Shown in pieces: positions 14,686 through 22,120 of a stretch of 22,120 nucleotides of DNA. This stretch comes from Chondrus crispus (lineage: Eukaryota > Rhodophyta > Florideophyceae > Gigartinales > Gigartinaceae). The stretch is from assembly GCF_000350225.1 (NCBI RefSeq), contig NW_005178874.1, positions 47,347 through 69,466 of the forward strand, given 5' to 3'. Position 1 is the stretch's first letter, and each line of letters opens with the position of its first letter. The notes beneath the pieces were generated by a model that was not told the DNA's origin, did no database searches, and was given only the letters and a program-made list of their open reading frames with translations. A program made the translations under genes and the position numbers.

Positions 14686-17151
14686 TCATGAGGGTGGTGG
14701 ATTGGGTACGGTTCCTGCGAGCATGAGACGGTGCAACTCGGACCGATACGTAGCGCGCGTGTCGCCCCGGGACAGCGCGTCTAAGCTAGCCATTGCCTCC
14801 CACACTCGACTCTCCGATTCTGCCCCTTTGAAGACATCCGGAAGCGCCTCCGTGAAGCCCTGTGTAAATCCATCGATACCGCTTGCAGATATATCCTCCT
14901 CCCCGATCACGTGCATCGCTAACCCTGCAGAAATTCGTTGCATACATAAAAACACTATTTTTGCACCTACGCCACTACGAAAAGTAGTCAGAAACGCGTC
15001 CCGGTGCGGGACATGCGATGTACTGAACGAGTTGAAAATTGCAAGACAATCTTGTGCCCGAATATCCGGGTCTTGTACGATTTTCATCATGATAGCGAAG
15101 AGGCCCTTCTGCGATCCGCCGATCGTAGCCTTGCCACTAGATTTTCGAGAAGCAAACACGAGCATGCCGAGGTTCTCGAAAATCGCACACATCGCCCGAA
15201 CTTTGTCACCATCTTCCACTAGTTCAAGAACATGAGAGAGATATCGACGCCCTTTCTCAATAACGCACATTGTTGCGAAAAATCTTGTGCTTCTGACTCC
15301 ATCTCTCTCTCCTCGGTCTTCGTCTCCCATCTTCTCCGCAAGGTGCAAGGTCGACATTAGCGTTTGAATCGTGGGTCCTAAAGACTTATGGCTCTCTCCC
15401 CGAGCAATGTCATGGATCGTTGCAATAATGTCGTAGCCTCTTTCGATTTCTTGCCGCACATGCACACGTTCGTCGTCTCGCAGTGATTTTTGCGGCAGCC
15501 CGTCGGCAGTGTCTCGTTTCTCAAGCAAGCCAAAGTCCATGACACGGCGGGGAGCTCTCGGATGCCATGACTGGACCGTCCCCAAAGCGTTCGCAAGTGC
15601 CCGCGTATTTTGGTCAGAATGATGCGCAGATGACGCTAGCTGGCTGTCGTCTTTCCCAGCGTTGCCTCGTTTTGATCCACGTATCCGCATTGAGTTCCCA
15701 TACGCGCCTCGCTCCTTATCACGGACCCGCAACGCTTGTACTCGCTCTGCGAGATCAGCATAGATATCCGGATTACTCTCCCTGAGTTTCTTCGTTAAGA
15801 CGGAATTGTAGTAGTCATCCTTGTAAACTACAGAGGTCTCGATCTGCCGCAAGTGCGCGCGGAAGACCCACTCTTGGTCTCTATCCGTCATGGACTCGAG
15901 CCGTCGCTGAGACGTCTTCTTCACTTGAGCTTGTGGAGACCTTTCTGTACGTCGCACTGGACTACCAAATGTATCTCGGTCGGTGTTCTTCGAATTTGGG
16001 CCTAGCCCAGCCGCCGCCATTTGCCTTTCGATCTCCTGAAGCCTGGGGGCTTTCTGCAGCTCCTCATCTGACAGCTTGGGCATCCTCGGCGCACTGATAA
16101 TAGAAGATTGTTGTCCCTCAACGTGTGCAGACCCACGAGCCTGGTCTCTGCCATTCGGGCGCATCGAGGCATTAACAGCTGGCTCGCCAAGCGAGGCCAT
16201 AGCCGGAAAAAAGGAGTCGACAGGGCTGCGGGCGTAACCAGCATGAGGCGGGGATGCCGGATCAACTCTCCGGCGCAAATCGAGTACCGGCGTCTGCTCG
16301 ATGGGTCTCTCGGCGCTTTGCTGAATCACCTGCTGCGTCATTTGCCACACCAGCATCTGCGAATGCCTAAGCCTGCTATGATGATCGAGAAGGATCCTTT
16401 GGCGCGTGCCCTCTTGGTGGCGATCGAATTCCTTGCGATCAAATGTAATGCCCGCTTGCTGGGCGCGCTGCGCTTCCTGCAGTTGCTTGTCCGCCGTCTC
16501 CTGGTGTTGTCGCAATAACAAGCGGGTCTGCTGATCCTGGTGGGTCATGAGACGGCGCTGGTAGTCTTGGATGGCAGCTTGGCTGCGGGCTGGTATTTGG
16601 GGCCGATGGCCAGCTAGCGGGGTGAGACCTGGTCGTAACGGCATATGGGATTGGAGAGGCTGCTGCTGCTGCAGGGGTTGGAGCGAGGGGTGCATGTGCA
16701 TCGGTACTTGGCGGGGTACTTGCGGAGGTGGCGGGCCAGGCTGCAGCAGTTGCGATATTCGCTGTGCGGACAGATGAGACTGTACAGGTTGCTCGTTGGA
16801 GCGGTTGAGGTCATGCTGGAGCTGGTTCCATGCTACTCGGGGGTTTTCTGGCAGCGGTTGCGGTGGCCTGGGCTCTTCTGCGAGGAGATTTAAGCTGGGA
16901 AATACGAAAGGGGGAAACTGTTTGTCGGGGGCGGGTTGCCTGTCCGGGGTGGCGGCTTTGTGGCGGAGGGCCTCCTTTTCCGCTTGGATGCGTTCGGAGA
17001 GCGAGACGTGGTCAGATTTCCAGGCTGCATCAGAATCGTCGCCGGCCTTAATATCGCCTATGTCCCCGAACGTCAGGTCGTTGGCGGCGTCTTCGTTTGT
17101 CTCGTCGAGGGGGACGGAGATGTCCCCGAAATAGTCTTCTGCTTCTTCCAT
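14686..17151 (-). CDS. PAT1: PAT1-family mRNA decapping activator
   Basis: Predicted 821-residue scaffold that links LSM1-7, the decapping enzyme and DDX6-type helicase in mRNA decay bodies. ATG 17151 was chosen; the open frame continues upstream only to a GTG at 17325 and would add a Pro/Ser-rich stretch typical of a pyrimidine-rich leader. An acidic N-terminus carries DLTFGDIGD, resembling the DDX6-binding motif. Residues about 100-340 are Pro/Gln-rich and low complexity. MTDRDQEWVFRAHLRQIET near 421 followed by YKDDYYNSVL is a PAT1 family signature. The C-terminal part (about 555-821: GRRYLSHVLELV, then CAIFENLGMLVF and FLTTFRSGVGAKIVFLCMQRI) matches the alpha-helical superhelix that binds LSM1-7. 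The product lacks cysteine-rich or catalytic motifs, as expected of a scaffold. It diverges from eIF2A across 712 bp. Confidence 0.9.
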   Translation of the reverse strand: MEEAEDYFGDISVPLDETNEDAANDLTFGDIGDIKAGDDSDAAWKSDHVSLSERIQAEKEALRHKAATPDRQPAPDKQFPPFVFPSLNLLAEEPRPPQPLPENPRVAWNQLQHDLNRSNEQPVQSHLSAQRISQLLQPGPPPPQVPRQVPMHMHPSLQPLQQQQPLQSHMPLRPGLTPLAGHRPQIPARSQAAIQDYQRRLMTHQDQQTRLLLRQHQETADKQLQEAQRAQQAGITFDRKEFDRHQEGTRQRILLDHHSRLRHSQMLVWQMTQQVIQQSAERPIEQTPVLDLRRRVDPASPPHAGYARSPVDSFFPAMASLGEPAVNASMRPNGRDQARGSAHVEGQQSSIISAPRMPKLSDEELQKAPRLQEIERQMAAAGLGPNSKNTDRDTFGSPVRRTERSPQAQVKKTSQRRLESMTDRDQEWVFRAHLRQIETSVVYKDDYYNSVLTKKLRESNPDIYADLAERVQALRVRDKERGAYGNSMRIRGSKRGNAGKDDSQLASSAHHSDQNTRALANALGTVQSWHPRAPRRVMDFGLLEKRDTADGLPQKSLRDDERVHVRQEIERGYDIIATIHDIARGESHKSLGPTIQTLMSTLHLAEKMGDEDRGERDGVRSTRFFATMCVIEKGRRYLSHVLELVEDGDKVRAMCAIFENLGMLVFASRKSSGKATIGGSQKGLFAIMMKIVQDPDIRAQDCLAIFNSFSTSHVPHRDAFLTTFRSGVGAKIVFLCMQRISAGLAMHVIGEEDISASGIDGFTQGFTEALPDVFKGAESESRVWEAMASLDALSRGDTRATYRSELHRLMLAGTVPNPPPS

Positions 17152-17863
17152 CGGGGGAGCCAGTCCATGCGGCGGGGGTACGCGGGAGGTCTGTCGGAAA
17201 GGGAGACGGTGCTGGAGGGGCGGCGAACAGGAGGTTGGGGAGGGGGGGGGGGGAGGGGGGCGGGAGAAAAAGAAAAGGGAGTGAGATACAGCAAAGGGGG
17301 CGTCTGTGACCTTTGCCTGGTGCACGGAAGCGGCCAGGTACCGTTGGGGGCGATGGCGGTGGACGAGCGATTTGCAAAGTTTCGCGGACCCTGAGATCTA
17401 CCTGAATATCTGACAACTGTACATCCTACACTGTAATGTTTTATTTAGCCAATTAACCCGCACAGAAAACTAACTTCGATCGCTGTAGAGTACTTCCTTA
17501 CGTGGAACATGTCCCGTAATTATTTCTGCACGCTGCTGGCACGCTGGCACTCATCCGTCGCTCTCCCGCCGCCGTCACCCACCGTCCGTTGCCCCTCAAA
17601 GCTCTTCTACAGTGCGCTGCCCTCCTCCTTCGCCGGACAAGCCCTCGTGCCTCACGCCCATACTTACCGACCCGTCCTTCGAGACGTCCGCGGCAAGGTG
17701 CTCCTTGTCCCTCCTTGACAGATATGCAATACCTCGAGCAATCCACCACAGGAGCATGAAATCCTCATTCACCCCGACAACTTGACCCACCCCCTGAACG
17801 CCTTCCGACACTCTCCATCCCGCCTCGCCTTCCTGCACCCGCACCCGTATCCGCACGAACACC
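17152..17863. promoter_or_regulatory. Divergent promoter region of PAT1 and eIF2A
   Basis: 712 bp. The PAT1 side is extreme: 17221-17280 is 90% purine on the plus strand (G-runs of 12 and 6), so pyrimidine-rich in the PAT1 sense. The eIF2A side, 17761-17820, is about 70% pyrimidine on its own sense strand. An ATG frame at 17509-17718 could be an upstream frame if it is transcribed, but has no recognisable homology. The middle (17400-17500) is AT-richer and a plausible nucleosome-free centre. Confidence 0.55.
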
Positions 17864-19753
17864 ATGTCCCCCAAGCCAGCCGCACCCCCCGCGCTGGGCC
17901 TCCTCGTCCGCGAGAAGAGCCGCGCCTACGTAACCCCGTTCCCATACACCGTGGGCACCGAGGGTCAGGGCGAGTCGCTGCCTGAAGCCCGCGAGGCTGA
18001 CTTCTCCCCCACCGGCGACGTCTTTGTCTCCATCGAAGGAGCACACCTCGCCGCCGTCATCCGCGACGCCACGACTGGCGAACAGATCGCCTCGTGTGGC
18101 GGACTCAACGATCCGCACACCCCGCTCAAAATCAACTTTGCAACTTTTTCTCCGCTCGGCTCGTACTTGCTCACCTGGTCGCGCCCCGTCATCGGTGTGT
18201 CCGTGCCTAATCTCGTCGTTTATCAGGTCCGGTCCGGAGAGAGAGTCGCCGCTTTCCATCAGAAGCTCTTTCATATTGGAGTTTGGCCCAGCATTCAGTG
18301 GAGCGATGACGAAGCGATTGCTGCGAGATCGGTCACCAACACCATCCACTTCTTCGAGGGAGATAAGCTCGGCGAGCCGCCCTGCGCAAAGCTGGGCATT
18401 CCGGGCATTTCCAAGTTCGCTCTCAGCCACGGGGCGGCGCCGTACACCATAGCCGCGTTCATCCCTGGCACGAAAGGCGCCCCGGGTAGGATTGCGACCT
18501 ACAAGCATCCGAATGAAGGCGGTGAGCAACTGGCGCAGCGCTCTACCTTCCGTGCGGACTCGGTGACATTCAAATGGAACTCGAAAGGCACGGCTGTCTT
18601 GTCTTTGATCAGCACAAACATCGACACGTCGGGCAAGAGCTACTACGGCGAGAGCGAGGTCTACTTCATGGATAATTTGGGCGTTGTCGATCAGAGGGTC
18701 GACCTGCCGCAAGAGGGGCCCACATACGACGCGGCGTGGAGTCCCACGGGAATGGAGTTCATCATCATTTACGGGTTTATGCCGGCAAGAGCGACTATGT
18801 TTAATGAGAGGTGCGAACCAATTTTTGATTTCGGTACAGGTTCACGAAATACGATCTCTTTTTCACCGCATGGGCGTTTTGTCGCCCTGGCTGGATTTGG
18901 AAATCTAGCCGGGGCGGTCGAGTTTTGGGATAAGAACAAGCAGACGCTGGTTGGTCGGGCGCAGCTATCGTGCACAACGATGCATGGGTGGTCACCGTGC
19001 TCGCGGTACTTCCTCGGAGCGACGACTTTTCCGCGCTTACGTGTTGACAATTGCTTTCGTGTCGTTCGGATTGACGGGCAGTTGATCCATGAACACAAGA
19101 TGGAGGACTCTTTGCTGCACCAAGTAGTCTTCAAACCGGCACTGCGGGGTGTGTTCCCAGATCCGAAAACTGCTCTCGACGACATGATAGGTGGCCCAAT
19201 GCAAGCGCCGACATCCGCAGGGTCTACTAAATCACAGAAGAAGGAAAAGACGGGGGTGTATCGTCCACCTGGGAGCCGTGGAATGGCATCATCCGTAACT
19301 CTTCATGACTATGTGGAGGCTGGCAAAGTGGACAAAGCAGCCTTCTTGTCTAGCGGTAGCGGGTTGTCTGCAGCGCCTGCGAGGTCATCGACCGGACGGA
19401 AGGTTGTGCCCGGAATGGACCCTGCGGATTTTCCGACTGGTCCTTCGAAGGCAGCGATTGCCAAACAGAAAAAGAAGGAAAGGGAGCGTCAGGTCAAGGC
19501 TCAGAAGGAGGCTGCTGCTAAGGAGGCTGCCGCGCCCGTGAAAAGCACTCCTGCAGATATACAGACTGTTGAGGCGGGCGAAAAGCTTGCCAAGAAACTG
19601 AAGAAAAAGCTTCGTTCAGTAGACGCCCTGAAATCAAATCAAGCGGAAGGGAAAGAACTGAACCAAGAACAGCTTGACAAGTTGGCCTCTGGCTCAGCGC
19701 TTGAGAAGGAGCTCGCTGAAATTGAGACACGAATTAAGGAGCTCTCTGCATAA
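17864..19753 (+). CDS. EIF2A: Eukaryotic translation initiation factor 2A
   Basis: Predicted 629 residues (human 585). eIF2A is a WD-propeller protein that binds the 40S ribosome and is associated with non-canonical or stress-related initiation. ATG 17864 has an ACC context at -3 to -1. Residues about 1-430 form the propeller, with repeats such as WSPTGMEFIIIYG, FSPHGRFVALAGFG and VEFWDKNKQ. After it comes the family signature GVYRPPGSRG near 463-472, then a Lys/Ala-rich segment and a C-terminal coiled coil with KLAKKLKKKLRSVDALK and GKELNQEQLDKL. This tail interacts with eIF3/eIF5B-related partners in other organisms; that is inference here. GC drops from about 73% at the 5' end to 45% at the 3' end. 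It diverges from PAT1 and precedes the oxygenase on the same strand. Confidence 0.93.
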   Translation: MSPKPAAPPALGLLVREKSRAYVTPFPYTVGTEGQGESLPEAREADFSPTGDVFVSIEGAHLAAVIRDATTGEQIASCGGLNDPHTPLKINFATFSPLGSYLLTWSRPVIGVSVPNLVVYQVRSGERVAAFHQKLFHIGVWPSIQWSDDEAIAARSVTNTIHFFEGDKLGEPPCAKLGIPGISKFALSHGAAPYTIAAFIPGTKGAPGRIATYKHPNEGGEQLAQRSTFRADSVTFKWNSKGTAVLSLISTNIDTSGKSYYGESEVYFMDNLGVVDQRVDLPQEGPTYDAAWSPTGMEFIIIYGFMPARATMFNERCEPIFDFGTGSRNTISFSPHGRFVALAGFGNLAGAVEFWDKNKQTLVGRAQLSCTTMHGWSPCSRYFLGATTFPRLRVDNCFRVVRIDGQLIHEHKMEDSLLHQVVFKPALRGVFPDPKTALDDMIGGPMQAPTSAGSTKSQKKEKTGVYRPPGSRGMASSVTLHDYVEAGKVDKAAFLSSGSGLSAAPARSSTGRKVVPGMDPADFPTGPSKAAIAKQKKKERERQVKAQKEAAAKEAAAPVKSTPADIQTVEAGEKLAKKLKKKLRSVDALKSNQAEGKELNQEQLDKLASGSALEKELAEIETRIKELSA

Positions 19754-20339
19754 CGGAATGGCATGCACAGACCTTCGAGCTTTCTAGCTATGCTTGTCGC
19801 GTCGGCAAGAGTGCTTGAGTATTGAACCCGGTTGTCATCGTCATGCGTATTGCAGCTCAAGTACGCATTTCAGTGTGCGAGGATCTAAATTCGTTCTTGA
19901 AGACGGCTTGGATACCTCTCTTTCCTGTCTTCCACCTCTCGCCATGAGGTCATGCTTGAAGTGATAGAATGCAACATATCGGGAAATGCAGACTGATATA
20001 CGTCTGGGATATCTGTGAAAGCGAATTTAGGTGAGAGATTTGCAGTTAAACAAGTTAATATGGTTGCTGCTCAAAGCAGCAGAGAGCAATAAAATTGGAA
20101 CACATTGATTCTGCTAAGGGAAATAAAAGTGCGATGAAATGAGGGATGTCTCCATGAAGTCAGGGCCTTCTCGCTGAGATTGCTTTTTTCCATTTTTTCT
20201 TTCGTTCTCACGGCACACATTTCTTTCGTCTACACACCTACAAGCGCTTACTGTACCGTGCCGTAAGACTGTCACAAGATTCAGTAGGCTCTGCGAAAGC
20301 CGGCCTTTCCCATTCTGCTGGGCGGCTACTTTTCACAGG
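19754..20339. other. Intergenic region between eIF2A and the oxygenase
   Basis: This 586-bp region is AT-richer than its flanks. A small imperfect hairpin sits at 20065-20081 (GCTGC, TCAAA, GCAGC), followed by CAATAAAA at 20087-20094, which resembles a poly(A) signal but is far from the eIF2A stop. A pyrimidine-rich tract follows from about 20170 to 20230. A TTTTCACAG stretch directly precedes the oxygenase ATG and looks like an acceptor site, so a leader intron is possible. Confidence 0.4.
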
Positions 20340-21422
20340 ATGGTAGAGAAAAGTTCACAGCTGCCAGTTGTGGACATCGGATGCTTCTTTGAAGCAAGGC
20401 AACCAAATGAAGAATGTAAGGCTAAAAGAAAACAAGCAGCAAATGAGCTCCTGGCCGCCTTCACTATGCCAGGAATGGCCTACCTAAGATTCGACGGAGC
20501 CAGCAAGGAAATGCTCGACCGCGCGACCCAGCCAGCCTTTAAAGAAGCCGACCGCTTCTTCAAACGACCCCTCGCCGAAAAGCAGACGGCCATCGCACCA
20601 AATCTCCCACCAGGAGTCACGCGAGGCTACCTGGGCACCGGCGCTGAGTCCGGCGCGGAGACATTCGAATGGAAGGAAGCCTTTTCCTGGTCATACGCCT
20701 GGGACCACATGTCCTCCCCCCAAAACATACTGGAACATAGAAACGTGTGGCCTACGCCCCCCTCCGGCAGCAGCAGCAGCAGCAGCACTGATGAGGGGAT
20801 GAAGGCCTCGTTCGACGCGCTGTTCACATTCATGGGCGTCGTGATGTCATCGCTGGTGGACGCGCTACTGGCGGCGTGGCCTTCGTCGTTCGGGGCGGCG
20901 CCGGACCTGCGTGAGCTCTCGCGTCGCGGCGAGACCGTCTCCCTGCTGCGCGCGTTCCACTACCACGCGGCGTGCGGGGCGCGGCCCGAAATGACGGGGT
21001 CGTGCGAGCACACGGACTGGGGCTTCGCGACGCTGATCGCGCAGGCGGCGGGCGCGGACGCGGCGCTGCAGGTGCGAGTGGACGGACGGTGGGTGGACGT
21101 GGCCGGCATGGCCGACGCGCTCGTGGTCAACTGCTCTGACTTTCTGAGCTTGCTCACGGACGGCAGGCTGCGCAGCCCCCTGCATCGCGTGGTGCTGGGG
21201 GAGAGCGAGAGGACAAGCTTTGTGTACTTTCACTACCCCGAGTTGGGCACGGGCGTGCCTAGGCTCTCGCAGGGCGGGAAGGAGAGGACAAGCGGGCTGT
21301 ATCTTTTAAAAAACCAAGGGGAGAAGGTAAACGACGGGGACGCGCACGGGGCGGGACGGTTACAGGACCTGACGTTTGGGGAGTTGATCGCGCAGAAATG
21401 GGAGCAGGTAAAGCGAATCTAG
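20340..21422 (+). CDS. 2-oxoglutarate/Fe(II)-dependent oxygenase, isopenicillin N synthase-like
   Basis: Predicted 360-residue cytosolic enzyme of the IPNS/ACC oxidase/gibberellin oxidase superfamily, which uses iron, oxygen and usually 2-oxoglutarate to oxidise small molecules. The N-terminal part (about 8-110) is the non-haem oxygenase domain: LPVVDI at the start, FFKRPLAEKQ and RGYLGTGAE. The catalytic core has the iron triad His224, Asp226 (HTDWG) and His282 (SPLHRV), and Arg291-x-Ser293 (RTS) for the 2-oxoglutarate carboxylate. The metal and cosubstrate sites are intact, so an active enzyme is expected. The substrate cannot be told from sequence. A GS(6) run encoded by AGC repeats lies between the two parts. 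GC rises from about 48% at the start to about 77% in the core, opposite to most neighbours. Its stop is 28 bp from the next, convergent gene. Confidence 0.9.
   Translation: MVEKSSQLPVVDIGCFFEARQPNEECKAKRKQAANELLAAFTMPGMAYLRFDGASKEMLDRATQPAFKEADRFFKRPLAEKQTAIAPNLPPGVTRGYLGTGAESGAETFEWKEAFSWSYAWDHMSSPQNILEHRNVWPTPPSGSSSSSSTDEGMKASFDALFTFMGVVMSSLVDALLAAWPSSFGAAPDLRELSRRGETVSLLRAFHYHAACGARPEMTGSCEHTDWGFATLIAQAAGADAALQVRVDGRWVDVAGMADALVVNCSDFLSLLTDGRLRSPLHRVVLGESERTSFVYFHYPELGTGVPRLSQGGKERTSGLYLLKNQGEKVNDGDAHGAGRLQDLTFGELIAQKWEQVKRI
20768..20785 (+). repeat. CAG trinucleotide run in the oxygenase gene
   Basis: Six CAG units at 20768-20785, read in frame as AGC, encode a Gly then six Ser linker between the N-terminal and catalytic parts. 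Such runs are prone to length change. Confidence 0.85.
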
Positions 21423-21450
21423 CGGCGGGCGGCGGGCCCTTTCGGCACGC

Positions 21451-22120
21451 TCAATCGACGTACACGGACTTGGTAAAATCGACGGGAATAACGGAAAGCA
21501 CTCTGGCCCTCCTCTCCGACAAGGTCTGCATGAGGAAGTTGGGGGCGCCCTTCTTCTCCCGCGCGGGCAGGCGTCGCCAGTGCTTAACGAGCTTCCTCAC
21601 GGCCCTCCACTGCGCGACCCATTCCGATGGCCTGCCATTCCATGTGAGCGGGACGGACATAGCATCCGGCAGGGCAACGATCCTAACGCGAACGTCGGGC
21701 AGGCCCTCCTTGGCATCAAAGCGCCTCTGCCACGCGGCGCACGTCTCCGCGTTGACGCGGTTGTCGCCCGTGTCGAGCACGACGCCGACTTCTGCCGGAC
21801 TGGCGCGCATGAACGGGCGGACGTCGCCGCGGTACAGGCCGACGAGCTCGCCGCGGGTGATGGCGGCGGGGTCGTCGCCCAGGACGGAGGTCTCCTCCTC
21901 GACGCCGCGCGCGCGCGCGGCGGCGAAGACGGGGCGCATGAGCGGGTGCGCGCCCAGCGCGGCGGTGCGCAGCGGGGCCAGGGCGAGCAGCAGCGGGCCG
22001 TGCGGGCCGCGCTTGACGGCCGTCGGCTCGAAGACGCCGTACGTGGACAGACGGTTGCCGAGCAGCAGCAGCACGACCAGCGCGACGGCCATGAGCGCGA
22101 TCTGCGCGGCCTCCGTCGCC
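21451..22120 (-). CDS. Unrecognised membrane-anchored protein, 5' end at window edge
   Basis: The frame runs from a TGA at 21451-21453 back to the right edge with no stop. ATG 22092 is a possible start (213 residues), but the codons upstream (ending AAQIAL) join smoothly to a hydrophobic helix MAVALVVLLLLG, so the protein may begin outside the window. The helix suggests an N-terminal membrane anchor or signal with the rest in the lumen. The remainder has LYRGDVRPFM, VVLDTGDNRVN and Trp-rich SEWVAQWRAVRKLVKHW; I do not recognise the family. There is no clear catalytic motif. High GC (over 70% in the first half) and good codon bias support a real gene. It converges on the oxygenase, 28 bp between stop codons. 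Confidence 0.6.
   Translation of the reverse strand, partial: ATEAAQIALMAVALVVLLLLGNRLSTYGVFEPTAVKRGPHGPLLLALAPLRTAALGAHPLMRPVFAAARARGVEEETSVLGDDPAAITRGELVGLYRGDVRPFMRASPAEVGVVLDTGDNRVNAETCAAWQRRFDAKEGLPDVRVRIVALPDAMSVPLTWNGRPSEWVAQWRAVRKLVKHWRRLPAREKKGAPNFLMQTLSERRARVLSVIPVDFTKSVYVD

Noticed and set aside
17152..17325. N-terminal extension of PAT1
   Set aside because: GTG start and Pro-rich low-complexity translation of a G/C tract; the family motif begins after ATG 17151.
17509..17718. 69-residue ATG frame in the eIF2A leader
   Set aside because: No homology; may be an upstream frame if transcribed but cannot be supported.
17765..18712. 315-residue open frame antisense to eIF2A
   Set aside because: It lies wholly opposite the eIF2A gene and its leader, has no recognisable homology, and its length is explained by GC-rich codons on the other strand.

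Overview
This is nuclear DNA from a eukaryote with a compact genome. Thirteen protein genes occupy 22 kb, eleven of them without a visible intron. All recognisable products are eukaryotic: a TRMT2-type tRNA methyltransferase, eukaryotic-type PPCS, GINS subunit SLD5, an MTH1-like Nudix enzyme, WDR70, PAT1, eIF2A and a ZC3H15/DFRP1 relative. A clear homologue of HEAT INTOLERANT 4 (HIT4), which I know only from plants, and pyrimidine-rich leaders resembling plant Y patches suggest an archaeplastid alga. An intron-poor red alga fits best, but this is inference and no single marker proves it.

Layout, left to right. 1-1503 (+): 3' part of an unrecognised coiled-coil protein, cut by the window edge. 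1791-3656 (-): TRMT2. 4475-4987 (+): small basic orphan. 5824-6922 (+): PPCS, two exons. 6938-7678 (-): SLD5. 8152-8904 (+): MTH1-like Nudix hydrolase, three exons reconstructed here. 9499-11691 (+): WDR70. 11899-12981 (-): HIT4. 13806-14591 (+): ZC3H15-like protein without zinc fingers. 14686-17151 (-): PAT1. 17864-19753 (+): eIF2A. 20340-21422 (+): 2-oxoglutarate/Fe(II) oxygenase. 21451 to the right edge (-): unrecognised protein with an N-terminal membrane helix, partial.

Organisation. Convergent neighbours lie 15 to 287 bp apart, so several 3' UTRs must nearly touch or overlap. Divergent neighbours are separated by 473 to 824 bp of shared promoter. In two divergent regions the leader of each gene is pyrimidine-rich on its own sense strand. 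The three introns share GTAYGY donors and CTGAC branch-site candidates. Many genes are GC-rich at the 5' end and lose GC towards the 3' end; the oxygenase does the reverse.

Functional themes. SLD5, the MTH1-like enzyme and WDR70 are adjacent and linked to replication or genome maintenance; the first two share a promoter with E2F-like and CCAAT motifs. The ZC3H15-like gene, PAT1 and eIF2A are adjacent and linked to translation and mRNA turnover. No mobile element, CRISPR array, rRNA or tRNA was seen. I did not find a self-contained novel system. The best leads are the finger-less ZC3H15 relative, the algal HIT4, the changed substrate-site residues of the MTH1-like enzyme, and the shared promoter architecture.
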